DNA of 23,299 nucleotides from Fimenecus sp045632525. Its GTDB lineage: Bacteria > Bacillota > Clostridia > Oscillospirales > Acutalibacteraceae. Below are positions 1 through 7,383 of the stretch, in pieces; positions within the stretch are counted from its first letter, which is position 1; the number at the start of each line of letters is the position of its first letter. The DNA is taken from NCBI GenBank assembly GCA_045632525.1, contig JAZQWV010000027.1, forward strand, positions 1 through 23,299. The letters are read 5' to 3'. The notes beneath the pieces were generated by a model that saw nothing but the letters and a program-made list of their open reading frames with translations, was not told where the DNA came from and did no database searches. The translations under genes were made by a program, and so were the position numbers.

Positions 1-768
1 CACCTTAACTTTTCTACCGAGTATATTTGTAAGAGCAATCTCAACCTCGTCATAATATTTATCACGTTTTTTGTCACGCTTCTTTGGTTTTGGTTTTTCT
101 CCCTGGGAAGCATACTTAACCATCTTTTCAACCTGACGTACCGACAATTCCTGAGCAACTGTTGCCTCTGCAATTCTCAGCATTTCTTTTTCATCATCAA
201 GCCCTAATAACGCTCTTGCGTGACCTGCTGTAATCTTTCCTTCATTTAATATCTGAAGAACGGCTGAAGGAAGTTTTAACAATCTTAAAGTATTTGTAAC
301 TGCTGTTCTTGATTTTCCAACCTTATCAGCAGCTTCTTCCTGAGTAAATCCATAGGATTCGATAAGAGATTTCAGGCCTTCTGCTTCTTCAACAGGGCTT
401 AAATCCTCACGTTGAAGATTCTCTATGAGAGCAAATACACTTGCTTCTTCGTCACTCATTTCTCTTATTGTAACAGGTACTTCTGTAAGTCCTGCCATAC
501 GGGCTGCACGCCAACGTCTTTCACCTGCAATCAGCTGATAACTGCCATCTGCCATAGGACGAACAAGAATAGGTTGAATAATACCATTCTGTTCAATACT
601 TTTTGCAAGTTCTTCTAAACCATTTTCACTGAAAATTTTTCTTGGCTGATTTCTGTTAGGCTCAATTTCATTGATATTTAATGTAGCACCGGAATTTTCA
701 TTCTCTGCTGCTGAATTATCAAGAAAAAGAGAATCCATACCTCGGCCTAATCCACTCTTCTTAGCCAT
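1..768 (-). CDS. parB: Chromosome-partitioning protein ParB (3' end beyond the window)
   Basis: CTP-dependent DNA clamp that loads at parS, spreads along the origin region and works with ParA (and usually SMC) to segregate it. The 256 residues visible start with the typical MAKKSGLGRGMDSL and carry the ParB/Srx nucleotide-binding box with GERRWRAAR at about 82-90 and the NLQRED motif at about 118-122. The parS-reading helix-turn-helix follows at about 142-165 (GKSRTAVTNTLRLLKL). At the four positions reported to separate ParB from Noc it has R154, T160, K165 and G182, that is ParB-type at three of four. A Lys/Arg-rich linker at about 225-237 leads toward the dimerisation domain, which is cut by the left edge. 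ATG start; the ribosome site TGAGGTG overlaps the parA stop, so the two are translationally coupled. Function is secure. Confidence 0.97.
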   Translation of the reverse strand, partial: MAKKSGLGRGMDSLFLDNSAAENENSGATLNINEIEPNRNQPRKIFSENGLEELAKSIEQNGIIQPILVRPMADGSYQLIAGERRWRAARMAGLTEVPVTIREMSDEEASVFALIENLQREDLSPVEEAEGLKSLIESYGFTQEEAADKVGKSRTAVTNTLRLLKLPSAVLQILNEGKITAGHARALLGLDDEKEMLRIAEATVAQELSVRQVEKMVKYASQGEKPKPKKRDKKRDKYYDEVEIALTNILGRKVKV

Positions 769-777
769 TTTCACACC

Positions 778-1545
778 TCATCGTTTTTGCTGTGACAAAA
801 ACTCCTCAGCAAATGCATCATAAGCAATTGCACCCTTAGAATTTTTATCATAATACATAATGGGCTCACCAAATGAAGGCGCCTCTGAAAGTCTTACATT
901 TCTTGGAATTGTTGTTTTATAAACCTTATTTGGAAAGAATTTTTTAATCTCTGTCACAACTTGTTGAGTAAGATTAAGTCTTCCATCATACATGGTCTGT
1001 AAAACTCCCTCAAGTTCAATATGAGGATTATATAATCTTTTTACCTGACGGACTGTTGCCATAAGCTGTGCAAGTCCTTCAAGTGCGTAAAATTCACATT
1101 GTACCGGCACTAAAAATGTATCCGATGCAGTAAGTGCATTGATTGTAATTAGCCCCAGTGATGGGGGACAATCGAAGAAAATATAATCATATTTATCATA
1201 AAGCTGAGCCACCGCTATTTTTAAACGGCTTTCTCTCTTTTCGAGTTCAATAAGCTCAACTTCTGCACCTGCAAGATTCAAGTCAGCAGGCATAATATCA
1301 ACATTTTTAAATGGTGTTTTTACAACTGCATCATTAGCATTTATGTCTTTTACGAGAACATCATAAGACGAATTTGTAATTTTTCTTTTGTTTATACCGA
1401 ATCCACTTGTTGAATTGCCCTGTGGGTCAATGTCTGCAAGTAAAACTCTGTATCCCTTTGCGCCAACTGCGGCTGCAAGGCTCACGGCAGTAGTAGTTTT
1501 ACCTACACCACCTTTTTGGTTAATAATTGAAACAACTTTTGCCAA
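778..1545 (-). CDS. parA: Chromosome-partitioning ATPase ParA (Soj)
   Basis: Deviant-Walker ATPase that forms DNA-bound dimers and is stimulated by ParB at parS; in spore formers Soj also acts on DnaA. With a TTG start at 1545 the protein is 255 residues, the family's usual length. It begins AKVVSIINQKGGVGKTT, the deviant Walker A with its signature Lys (residues 11-18). DIDPQGN (Walker A') and IFFDCPPSLG (Walker B) follow. A GGAG ribosome site 9 bases before this TTG, and the match of the N-terminus to the family, favour it over an in-frame GTG at 1584, which would add 13 unrelated residues. parB starts 9 bases after the stop. The gene lies downstream of noc and of a parS. Confidence 0.97.
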   Translation of the reverse strand: MAKVVSIINQKGGVGKTTTAVSLAAAVGAKGYRVLLADIDPQGNSTSGFGINKRKITNSSYDVLVKDINANDAVVKTPFKNVDIMPADLNLAGAEVELIELEKRESRLKIAVAQLYDKYDYIFFDCPPSLGLITINALTASDTFLVPVQCEFYALEGLAQLMATVRQVKRLYNPHIELEGVLQTMYDGRLNLTQQVVTEIKKFFPNKVYKTTIPRNVRLSEAPSFGEPIMYYDKNSKGAIAYDAFAEEFLSQQKR

Positions 1546-1604
1546 AAAATCCCACTCCGAAATGATAAAAAGGTGATATTTCACACCCTAATACCCGATT
1601 TTAC

Positions 1605-1623
1605 ATAAGTATAACATACTTAT
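1605..1623. repeat. 8-bp perfect inverted repeat upstream of parA
   Basis: ATAAGTAT and ATACTTAT are separated by 3 bases, about 60 bases upstream of the parA start. On the minus strand the right part contains TATACT, and TATAAT lies just beyond at 1622-1627, so the repeat overlaps possible -10 elements for parA-parB. No good -35 was found for either. It may be a regulator-binding site, or a chance palindrome in AT-rich DNA. Confidence 0.35.
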
Positions 1624-1706
1624 TATAAAAATAAAAGCAAAATTTTAAAAATTATATGGCAAATTTTAGCAGTAAAATGTGTTATATTTGCATAAAAACC
1701 ATGTTA

Positions 1707-1722
1707 TGTTTCACGTGAAACA
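1707..1722. other. parS: parS centromere site (noc-parA spacer)
   Basis: The 16-base palindrome TGTTTCACGTGAAACA matches the Bacillus parS consensus at every position. ParB loads here. It lies in the noncoding gap between noc and parA, about 6.5 kb from the origin, next to the genes for its binding proteins. Confidence 0.96.
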
Positions 1723-1736
1723 TTCTTATAATAGCA

Positions 1737-1760
1737 AAAGACTCCCTTTCGGGAGCCTTT
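1737..1760 (-). terminator. GAAA-capped hairpin, probable noc transcript terminator
   Basis: On the minus strand AAAGGCTCCC and GGGAGTCTTT form a 10-bp stem (one G-U pair) around a GAAA tetraloop, then TTTTGC. The stem is strong but the U-run is short. It lies about 100 bases after the noc stop and just before parS, so it would end the mnmG-rsmG-noc transcript and insulate parA. It could also be the last helix of a larger structured RNA. Confidence 0.6.
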
Positions 1761-1859
1761 CGCTGTGGATGTGGGGTGTGAAAGAGAAGGATATGGGTGG
1801 CTTTCGCCACTATATAAAATCACCTGGGTTATCGGGGGATAACGGGTGGTTTTACCGTT
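1761..1859 (-). other. Structured GC-rich noc 3' region
   Basis: This stretch is clearly richer in G (plus strand) than its surroundings. Read on the minus strand it can form a GTGGC/GCCAC helix with a GAAA tetraloop (1797-1810) and a GTTATC/GATAAC helix with a CCCC loop (1828-1843) enclosed by a 4-bp helix (1821-1824 with 1845-1848). An alternative AACGG/CCGTT helix (1841-1845 with 1855-1859) excludes the GTTATC helix. I see no coding potential. Together with the spacer up to parA this gene-free stretch (1546-1859) holds the parA upstream region, a parS, a terminator-like hairpin and these helices. Confidence 0.5.
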
Positions 1860-2687
1860 TTATGTAGCAATATCTCGCACTACGTCATCAATTTTAGGAA
1901 TTCGCACTATGTATTCTACATATTCATCAGTTTCTGTCTTTACTGAATCTGCATCAATTCCTGCTCGTCTTATATTATCAACCGCATTATTCAATGTATT
2001 GATAAATATGCGAATATCTTTAAAACCGCGAAGCATTTGTTTCTTTGGTGCTTCGTTTTTGCGAATCATCTGCTCAATCAGTTGTTCACTCTCGCTGACA
2101 GTTAAATGTCTGTCAATTATTATTGATAATGCGCGAGCCCTTTGCATCTCGTCAGTTAAAGATAGTAACGCTCTTGCATGACGCTCTGAAAGACCTGCTC
2201 GACTTATCTGATATCGCATTTCGTCGCTAAGTTTTAATAATCTTAATTTATTTGATATTGTTGACTGTGCTTTCCCTAACTTTTTGCAGAGTTCTTCTTG
2301 TCCCATGTGATAATCACTGACAAGAACTGCTAACGCTTCTGCTTCTTCAAAATAATCAAGGTCTTGTCTTTGAAGGTTTTCAAGCACTGCAAAAATTGCA
2401 GAATCTGTTTCGGAAATATCACTGACAACACATGGCACTTTTGTCAGTCCTGTGAGTCTTGCTGCGCGAAGTCTTCTTTCACCTGCAACAAGTTCATATT
2501 TTCCGTTTTCAAGTGCTCTGACTATGAGCGGTTGCAAAATTCCGTTTGCACGGATACTTTGTGCCAACCCTTCAAGTTCGTCATAATCAAATCTTTTTCT
2601 TGGCTGATTTGGATTTGGGAGAATATCGCCTTGTGGAATAGAAAGTATCTGACTTTCTGTTCTGATTTTATTTTGTTTTTTGAGCAT
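1860..2687 (-). CDS. noc: Nucleoid occlusion protein Noc (ParB paralogue)
   Basis: ParB-fold CTPase that in Bacillus binds its own sites (NBS), spreads, and blocks FtsZ-ring assembly over the nucleoid. The 275-residue protein has a ParB box with AGERRLRAARLTG (68-80), NLQRQDL (104-110) and a helix-turn-helix GKAQSTISNKLRLLKL (138-153). At the four ParB/Noc specificity positions it has Q141, K147, K152 and R169, all Noc-type, with the same spacing as the Q173/K179/K184/R201 set described for Noc. The rsmG-noc-parA-parB order agrees. The ATG at 2687 has GGAGG 9 bases upstream; a longer open frame back to a TTG at 2786 has no such site. The N-terminus MLKKQNKIRTES is polar and lacks the amphipathic membrane helix known from B. 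subtilis Noc. Confidence 0.9.
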   Translation of the reverse strand: MLKKQNKIRTESQILSIPQGDILPNPNQPRKRFDYDELEGLAQSIRANGILQPLIVRALENGKYELVAGERRLRAARLTGLTKVPCVVSDISETDSAIFAVLENLQRQDLDYFEEAEALAVLVSDYHMGQEELCKKLGKAQSTISNKLRLLKLSDEMRYQISRAGLSERHARALLSLTDEMQRARALSIIIDRHLTVSESEQLIEQMIRKNEAPKKQMLRGFKDIRIFINTLNNAVDNIRRAGIDADSVKTETDEYVEYIVRIPKIDDVVRDIAT

Positions 2688-2722
2688 AAATAAAAACCTC
2701 CGCAGTGCTTGTCCTTGACATA

Positions 2723-2752
2723 AGAATAACACTGTGAAGGTCTGTTTGTAAA
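2723..2752 (-). promoter_or_regulatory. Possible noc promoter
   Basis: In the 111-base rsmG-noc gap the minus strand has TTTACA (2752-2747), an 18-base spacer and TATTCT (2728-2723), matching consensus at 5/6 and 4/6. It would give noc an independent transcript with a leader of about 30 bases. The weak -10 makes this tentative. Confidence 0.35.
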
Positions 2753-2798
2753 GAAAATCCGTTCGTCCAAATCCATTATGTATCAACGGTTTTCGTCA

Positions 2799-3512
2799 TT
2801 ATTTTAATGGTTTTTTAGCAATTTGTGCAGAAGGTCTTGGATATTTTGTCGGAGTTTGCGAATTCTTTTTAATTGTTATAATTCTGCGAGGCATGTTTTC
2901 GACCAAATCAAACACAATATCCTCATTTATTTTTCCACCGAGAATGCCGATTGCTTTTCTTGCTGCTTCCATTTCTTCATTACTTTCGGCAGATTTCATT
3001 GAAACAAAGCTACCGCCTTGCTTTACAAAAGGTAAGCAATATTCAGAAAGGACGGGGAGAGCTGCAACTGCTCTCGCTGTTGCAAAATCAAATTGTTCTC
3101 TGTATTTTGAAAGTTGTGCTGCTTCTTCGGCTCTCATGTGAAGAGTTTCACCTTTAACACCACATTCATTAAGAACATTTTCAATAAACCCTAACTTTTT
3201 CTTTGTACTATCAAGAAAAGTCATATTTATATCAGGTCTTGCCAGTTTCAACACAAGTCCTGGAAAACCTGCACCTGTGCCAACATCAATAATCTTTGCA
3301 TTTTCAGGAATATTAACATATTTGAAAATAGCAAGGCAGTCTGCAAAATGCTTAACTGTTACATCGTCAGGTTCTTTGATTGCAGTGAGATTAAAACTTT
3401 TATTTGTTTCAATGAGCAACTCTGCAAACTTATCAAGACGAGAAAATGCGTCTTCATCAATTTTTATTTCAAAAGGTTTAATTGTTTCATAGAATAACTC
3501 TTTATTTAACAT
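2799..3512 (-). CDS. rsmG: 16S rRNA (guanine-N7) methyltransferase RsmG
   Basis: Methylates N7 of the conserved guanine in the 16S rRNA 530 loop (G527 in E. coli); loss gives low-level streptomycin resistance. The 237-residue protein has the class I SAM-binding motif DVGTGAGFPG (about 96-105), the acidic SAM-ribose strand (FLDSTKKK), the family block ARAVAALPVLSEYCLPFVKQ, and a C-terminal PTKYPRPSAQIAKKPL like other GidB/RsmG proteins. Its ATG overlaps the mnmG TAA by one base (TAATG), with AAGGA inside the end of mnmG, so it is coupled to mnmG. Length is normal and nothing is missing. Confidence 0.97.
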   Translation of the reverse strand: MLNKELFYETIKPFEIKIDEDAFSRLDKFAELLIETNKSFNLTAIKEPDDVTVKHFADCLAIFKYVNIPENAKIIDVGTGAGFPGLVLKLARPDINMTFLDSTKKKLGFIENVLNECGVKGETLHMRAEEAAQLSKYREQFDFATARAVAALPVLSEYCLPFVKQGGSFVSMKSAESNEEMEAARKAIGILGGKINEDIVFDLVENMPRRIITIKKNSQTPTKYPRPSAQIAKKPLK

Positions 3513-5380
3513 TATATCTGTTCCTTTTTAAGATAAATAAGCAATACTGAAATATCTGATGGCGAAACACCACTTATACGGGATGCTTGTCCCACACTTT
3601 CAGGGCGCACCTTTTTAAGTTTTTCTCTCGCTTCAAGGCGAAGAGAATAAACATCATCATAATCAATATCTGCAGGGATTTTCTTGACTTCGAGTCTTCT
3701 CATTTCGTCAACCTTTGCCTGTTGACGCTTGATATATCCCTCATATTTCAAATCAATTTCAACCTGCTCAAAAATATCAGGTGAAAGTTCTGGTCGGGTT
3801 TTGTCGAATGGCGTCAAACACTCATAGTCAAGCTGTGGACGCTTAATAAGTTCAGCAAGTCTTATACCTGTCTTCATTGGCGCTGTTTCACGTGAAACAA
3901 GCACTTCATTGATTTCATCCGATGGTGCAATAGTAATGCTTTCAACTCTTTCACGCTCTTGCTTGATATGTTCAAGTTTGTTCAAGAATTTATCGTATCT
4001 CTCTTGTGAGATAAGCCCGATTTCATAACCATAATGCATAAGACGGATATCCGCATTATCCTGACGAAGTAAAAGTCGGTATTCACTACGGGATGTCATC
4101 ATTCTGTATGGGTCAGAGCAACCCTTTGTCACAAGGTCATCGATAAGAGTGCCGATATATGAGCTTGCACGGTCAAGGATAAATGGTTCTTTACCTTGAA
4201 TTTTTCTTACTGCATTGACACCTGCACCAAGTCCCTGTGCAGCAGCTTCTTCATATCCTGATGAGCCGTTAAACTGACCTGCACCAAATAAACCATCTAT
4301 TTCGTTAAATTCAAGAGATGCTTTAAGTGCCAATGGGTCAACACAGTCATATTCAATTGCATACGCAGTTCTCATAACCTCAACATTTTCAAGACCTTTG
4401 ATACTTCTAAGGAATTTTAACTGAACATCTTCAGGAAGAGATGATGACATGCCTTGAAGATATAATTCTTCTGTATCAAGTCCGCAAGGCTCAATAAACA
4501 ACTGATGACGCTCTTTTTCTTCAAAGCGGACAATTTTATCTTCAATACTTGGACAATATCTTGGGCCAACACCCTCAATTTTACCAGAGTAAAGGGGAGA
4601 GCGATGAATATTTTCAAGGATTATCCTCTTTGTTTCTTCGTTTGTATATGTAATGTGACAAACTGATTTATTCTCTGGAAGTTCGGTTGTTGCAAAAGAG
4701 AATGGAACTATCTGTTCATCACCCTCTTGAATTTCTAATTCAGAAAAATCAACACTGCGTCTATTAACTCGTGAAGGAGTACCTGTTTTAAATCTACGAA
4801 GTGGAATATCCATTTTATAAAGCGCTTCTGAAAGACGAGTTGCCGCAAACATTCCGTCAGGGCCACTTTCATAAGAAATATCACCAATATAAATTCTTCC
4901 ACCCAAAAATGTACCGGTTGCAAGAATAACTGCTTTTGCAGAATATATTGCTTCAAGTTGAGTTTTGAGATAGAAAACCCCATCCTTTTTATAAAGGTCA
5001 ACAATTTCTGCTTGTTTCATATCAAGGTTTTCTTGTTTTTCAAGGGTGTGTTTCATATATTTGGAATATTCACGACGGTCAATCTGAGCGCGCAAAGAAT
5101 GAACCGCAGGACCTTTGCCTCGATTCAACATTCTTGTCTGTATGGATGTTTTGTCAGCCGCAAGACCCATTTCACCACCGAGAGCATCAATTTCACGAAC
5201 AAGATGTCCTTTTGATGTTCCACCAATTGATGGATTACAAGGCATATTGCCAACCCAATCCATATTAATTGTAAAAATCACTGTTTTTGCACCAAGTCTA
5301 GCAGAAGCCAAAGCCGCTTCAATACCTGCGTGACCTGCGCCAATAACAGCTATATCATATTCCTTTGCAAAATATTCCAT
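3512..5380 (-). CDS. mnmG: tRNA uridine-34 carboxymethylaminomethyl modification protein MnmG (GidA)
   Basis: FAD- and NADH-dependent half of the MnmE-MnmG complex that makes cmnm5U at tRNA wobble U34. The 622-residue protein begins with a Rossmann FAD-binding loop VIGAGHAGIEAA and has the family blocks NPSIGGTSKGHLVREIDALGG, RFKTGTPSRV, IEDKIVRF and GQFNGSSGYEEAAAQGL. The C-terminal part has YEGYIKRQ and ends SRISGVSPSDISVLLIYL, the domain that contacts MnmE and tRNA. The ATG at 5380 has AAGGAATG upstream. A longer in-frame reading to 5437 would run through a terminator hairpin and is unlikely. A parS site is embedded in the codons for VSRETA. Its partner mnmE, usually directly upstream, is instead across the origin. 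Confidence 0.98.
   Translation of the reverse strand: MEYFAKEYDIAVIGAGHAGIEAALASARLGAKTVIFTINMDWVGNMPCNPSIGGTSKGHLVREIDALGGEMGLAADKTSIQTRMLNRGKGPAVHSLRAQIDRREYSKYMKHTLEKQENLDMKQAEIVDLYKKDGVFYLKTQLEAIYSAKAVILATGTFLGGRIYIGDISYESGPDGMFAATRLSEALYKMDIPLRRFKTGTPSRVNRRSVDFSELEIQEGDEQIVPFSFATTELPENKSVCHITYTNEETKRIILENIHRSPLYSGKIEGVGPRYCPSIEDKIVRFEEKERHQLFIEPCGLDTEELYLQGMSSSLPEDVQLKFLRSIKGLENVEVMRTAYAIEYDCVDPLALKASLEFNEIDGLFGAGQFNGSSGYEEAAAQGLGAGVNAVRKIQGKEPFILDRASSYIGTLIDDLVTKGCSDPYRMMTSRSEYRLLLRQDNADIRLMHYGYEIGLISQERYDKFLNKLEHIKQERERVESITIAPSDEINEVLVSRETAPMKTGIRLAELIKRPQLDYECLTPFDKTRPELSPDIFEQVEIDLKYEGYIKRQQAKVDEMRRLEVKKIPADIDYDDVYSLRLEAREKLKKVRPESVGQASRISGVSPSDISVLLIYLKKEQI
3884..3899. other. parS: parS centromere site inside mnmG
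   Basis: A second perfect TGTTTCACGTGAAACA, identical to the copy at 1707-1722 and about 2.2 kb nearer the origin. It lies in the mnmG frame and encodes part of VSRETA. The exact 16-base identity within a coding region argues for selection as a ParB site. Confidence 0.95.
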
Positions 5381-5394
5381 AATATCATTCCTTG

Positions 5395-5432
5395 AAAAAA
5401 ATCGGCGATAAGTATTCCTACCACCGCCGATT
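5395..5432 (-). terminator. Intrinsic terminator between jag and mnmG
   Basis: On the minus strand AATCGGCG (5432-5425) pairs perfectly with CGCCGATT (5407-5400) across a 17-base loop, followed by a run of seven Ts (5401-5395). It starts 5 bases after the jag stop codon and ends about 14 bases before the mnmG start, just ahead of its ribosome site. It should end the rpmH-jag transcript or act as an attenuator for mnmG. The long loop is the only weak point. Confidence 0.78.
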
Positions 5433-5437
5433 ATCAA

Positions 5438-6394
5438 TTAGTCTGTAATTGTTGGGATTTCAACTTTTCCGTAAAGAGTGCCACCATCAATATCGCTCTT
5501 TGGTGCTCTGTCTGGAGAAATCTCTGGTTTATATGCTTCTTTCTTGTCACGTCTGCCACCACGGTTATAGCCACCGTTTCTGCCACGAGAATGATTTTTT
5601 GCGCCTTCAACAGGAGTAATAACAACTCTTCTGTCAAGGTCTGAACCGATTGAGTGAGAAGTTGCACCTTCAACATCTTGAACTGCTGTGTGAATAATTC
5701 TTCTCTCATAAGGATTCATTGGTTCAAGAGAAATATTTCTTCCTTGACGAACAGCTTTAATCGCTGTTTTTCTTGCAAGGATTTTAAGAGTTTCTTCTCT
5801 CTTTGCACGGTAGTTACCAACATTGATTGAAACTCTCTTATAACTCTGGTTGCCCTTGTTTGCCATCATTCTTGCAAGATACTGAATAGCATCAAGAGTT
5901 TCGCCGCGTTTACCGATAATGATACCATAATCATCACCGCAATCAAGTTCAAAATAAATCTCTTCTTCGTTTGACATTTCTTTGATATTGCATTCTGTCA
6001 TGCCAAGACCGAGAACGATTGACTTGATATATTCAACTGTTTCACCATAGAGATTTGTTTCGTTTAAAGAAAGAGTTGTTTCTTCTTTCTTTTCTACTTT
6101 AACTTCCTTAACTTCTTCTTTTTTCTCTGGTTTTTTATTTTCATTTTTAACGACTTTTTTGTCGTGTTTTTTGTTGTTTTTGTTATTTGGTTTCTTTTCT
6201 GGTTTTGGGTCTGCTACTTCAATTGAAATTTTAACTTTTGCAGGGTTACCACCGAAAAGACCAAGGATTTTCTTAACAGGAGTCTGCAAAACTTCAACTG
6301 AAAAATCGTCAAAGTCATTAAGGCCCAATTCGAGCATTGCTGCAGCTCTTGCTTCGTCAACCGTATTACCGGTTCCGATTGCTTCTTTAATCAT
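5438..6394 (-). CDS. jag: RNA-binding protein KhpB / Jag (SpoIIIJ-associated)
   Basis: Jag/KhpB is an RNA-binding protein of Firmicutes tied to cell elongation and division and, by gene position, to the YidC insertase. The 318-residue protein has a Jag-N domain (1-60, with KKILGLFGG), a Lys/Glu-rich linker (about 64-106), a KH domain with the GxxG loop IIGKRGETLDAIQ (about 159-171), and an R3H domain (about 205-262, ERRIIH carrying the R and H). A Gly/Arg-rich tail (about 268-283) follows. The linker is low complexity and likely disordered. The start is 2 bases after the yidC stop, with GAGGTG inside the end of yidC, so translation is coupled. The gene is followed at once by an intrinsic terminator. 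Confidence 0.95.
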   Translation of the reverse strand: MIKEAIGTGNTVDEARAAAMLELGLNDFDDFSVEVLQTPVKKILGLFGGNPAKVKISIEVADPKPEKKPNNKNNKKHDKKVVKNENKKPEKKEEVKEVKVEKKEETTLSLNETNLYGETVEYIKSIVLGLGMTECNIKEMSNEEEIYFELDCGDDYGIIIGKRGETLDAIQYLARMMANKGNQSYKRVSINVGNYRAKREETLKILARKTAIKAVRQGRNISLEPMNPYERRIIHTAVQDVEGATSHSIGSDLDRRVVITPVEGAKNHSRGRNGGYNRGGRRDKKEAYKPEISPDRAPKSDIDGGTLYGKVEIPTITD

Positions 6395-6396
6395 AT

Positions 6397-7359
6397 TTAC
6401 ACCTCAGTTTTGTCGTCATCCAATGTGTCTGCAACATTTTTAAGTATTCTTTCTCTTGCACGACGATTAATTGTTTCGTCAACCATTGCTTTTGCGAGCA
6501 TCTTTTTAGGTGTGAAAACTTTATTTGTAATAAGCATCTGAACAAATGAAAGTGCACTTGACATAATGATATAAACACCAACGCTTGCAGGGAACAAGAA
6601 TGAGAAATAAACGCTCATTGCAGGTGACATAAGTGACATACAACCCATTGATGGGTTATTTGCCATTTCAGGATTTGTCTTTTTTTGACGAAGCCATGTA
6701 TAAACACCCATAGCAAGTGAAGTTACACCTGTGAGAATTGGGATAAGCCATAACATATCAAGGCCCATCTTTGTATCAGGTGTTCTTGAAAGGTCAATTC
6801 CAAAAAGTTGGAAATTATCGATGAATTCATTAATTTTTGTTACTGTTTCAACTGGAATAGCTGATAAATCGAGCTCGTCAAAACGAGTAATTGCAGTAAG
6901 TTCAAGTCTTAATTCCTGTTTTTCATAAGCTGTCAAATCAGAAAGTTTTAATACTTCAGCTTTAAGTATTTCTATTGTTTCCTTTGGAATTTTAAGAACA
7001 TAAGACAAAAGTCTGTAGTTTACTGCGAAAACGCCCATCATAACAGGGAACTGAATAAGAAGACCTGAACAACCACCAGTCATAGCTGAATAGCCTTCTT
7101 TTGAATAAAGCTCTTGTGTAGCTTCATTGATTTTCTGCTGATTGCCAGCATATTTTTCTCTAATTCTTTTGAGTTTTGGTTGCATTCTTTGGGATTTAAC
7201 CATACCCTTTTGCTGCTTAATCGAGGATGGGAGTAAAATAAGCTTAACGCAGAGCGTCATAAGCAACAATGATAAAACGTAATTATTACTTAAATCATAA
7301 AAAAAGCCGATAATGTAACCAAATGGTACTGAAAAAACATTATAAATAAATTCGTACAT
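6397..7359 (-). CDS. yidC: Membrane protein insertase YidC (Oxa1/SpoIIIJ family)
   Basis: Inserts and folds membrane proteins with or without SecYEG. The 320-residue protein lacks the large periplasmic domain of Gram-negative YidC, as expected in Firmicutes, and shows no lipobox at its N-terminus. The first core helix (about 27-45) reads LLLMTLCVKLILLPSSIKQQ. K39 sits where B. subtilis SpoIIIJ has the essential groove Arg73, so the positive charge is kept. The cytosolic hairpin (about 50-85) has PKLKRIREKY, and GLLIQFPVMMGVFAV and later hydrophobic segments follow. The tail is basic. ATG start preceded by GGAGGAC. It sits between yidD and jag in the usual order. Confidence 0.96.
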   Translation of the reverse strand: MYEFIYNVFSVPFGYIIGFFYDLSNNYVLSLLLMTLCVKLILLPSSIKQQKGMVKSQRMQPKLKRIREKYAGNQQKINEATQELYSKEGYSAMTGGCSGLLIQFPVMMGVFAVNYRLLSYVLKIPKETIEILKAEVLKLSDLTAYEKQELRLELTAITRFDELDLSAIPVETVTKINEFIDNFQLFGIDLSRTPDTKMGLDMLWLIPILTGVTSLAMGVYTWLRQKKTNPEMANNPSMGCMSLMSPAMSVYFSFLFPASVGVYIIMSSALSFVQMLITNKVFTPKKMLAKAMVDETINRRARERILKNVADTLDDDKTEV

Positions 7360-7383
7360 TTTGTCCTCCGAAAATTATTGGAC

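Noticed and set aside
1764..1772. ACATCCACA on the minus strand, a 7/9 match to the canonical DnaA box
   Set aside because: A single copy far from dnaA within the structured noc 3' region, with no neighbouring boxes; best explained by chance.
1679..1867. 62-codon plus-strand open frame in the noc-parA gap
   Set aside because: It crosses parS and the hairpins, has no ribosome site and no recognisable protein pattern.
3512..5437. Longer mnmG reading starting at 5437
   Set aside because: The added 19 codons run through a terminator hairpin, while the ATG at 5380 has a good ribosome site and a family-like N-terminus.
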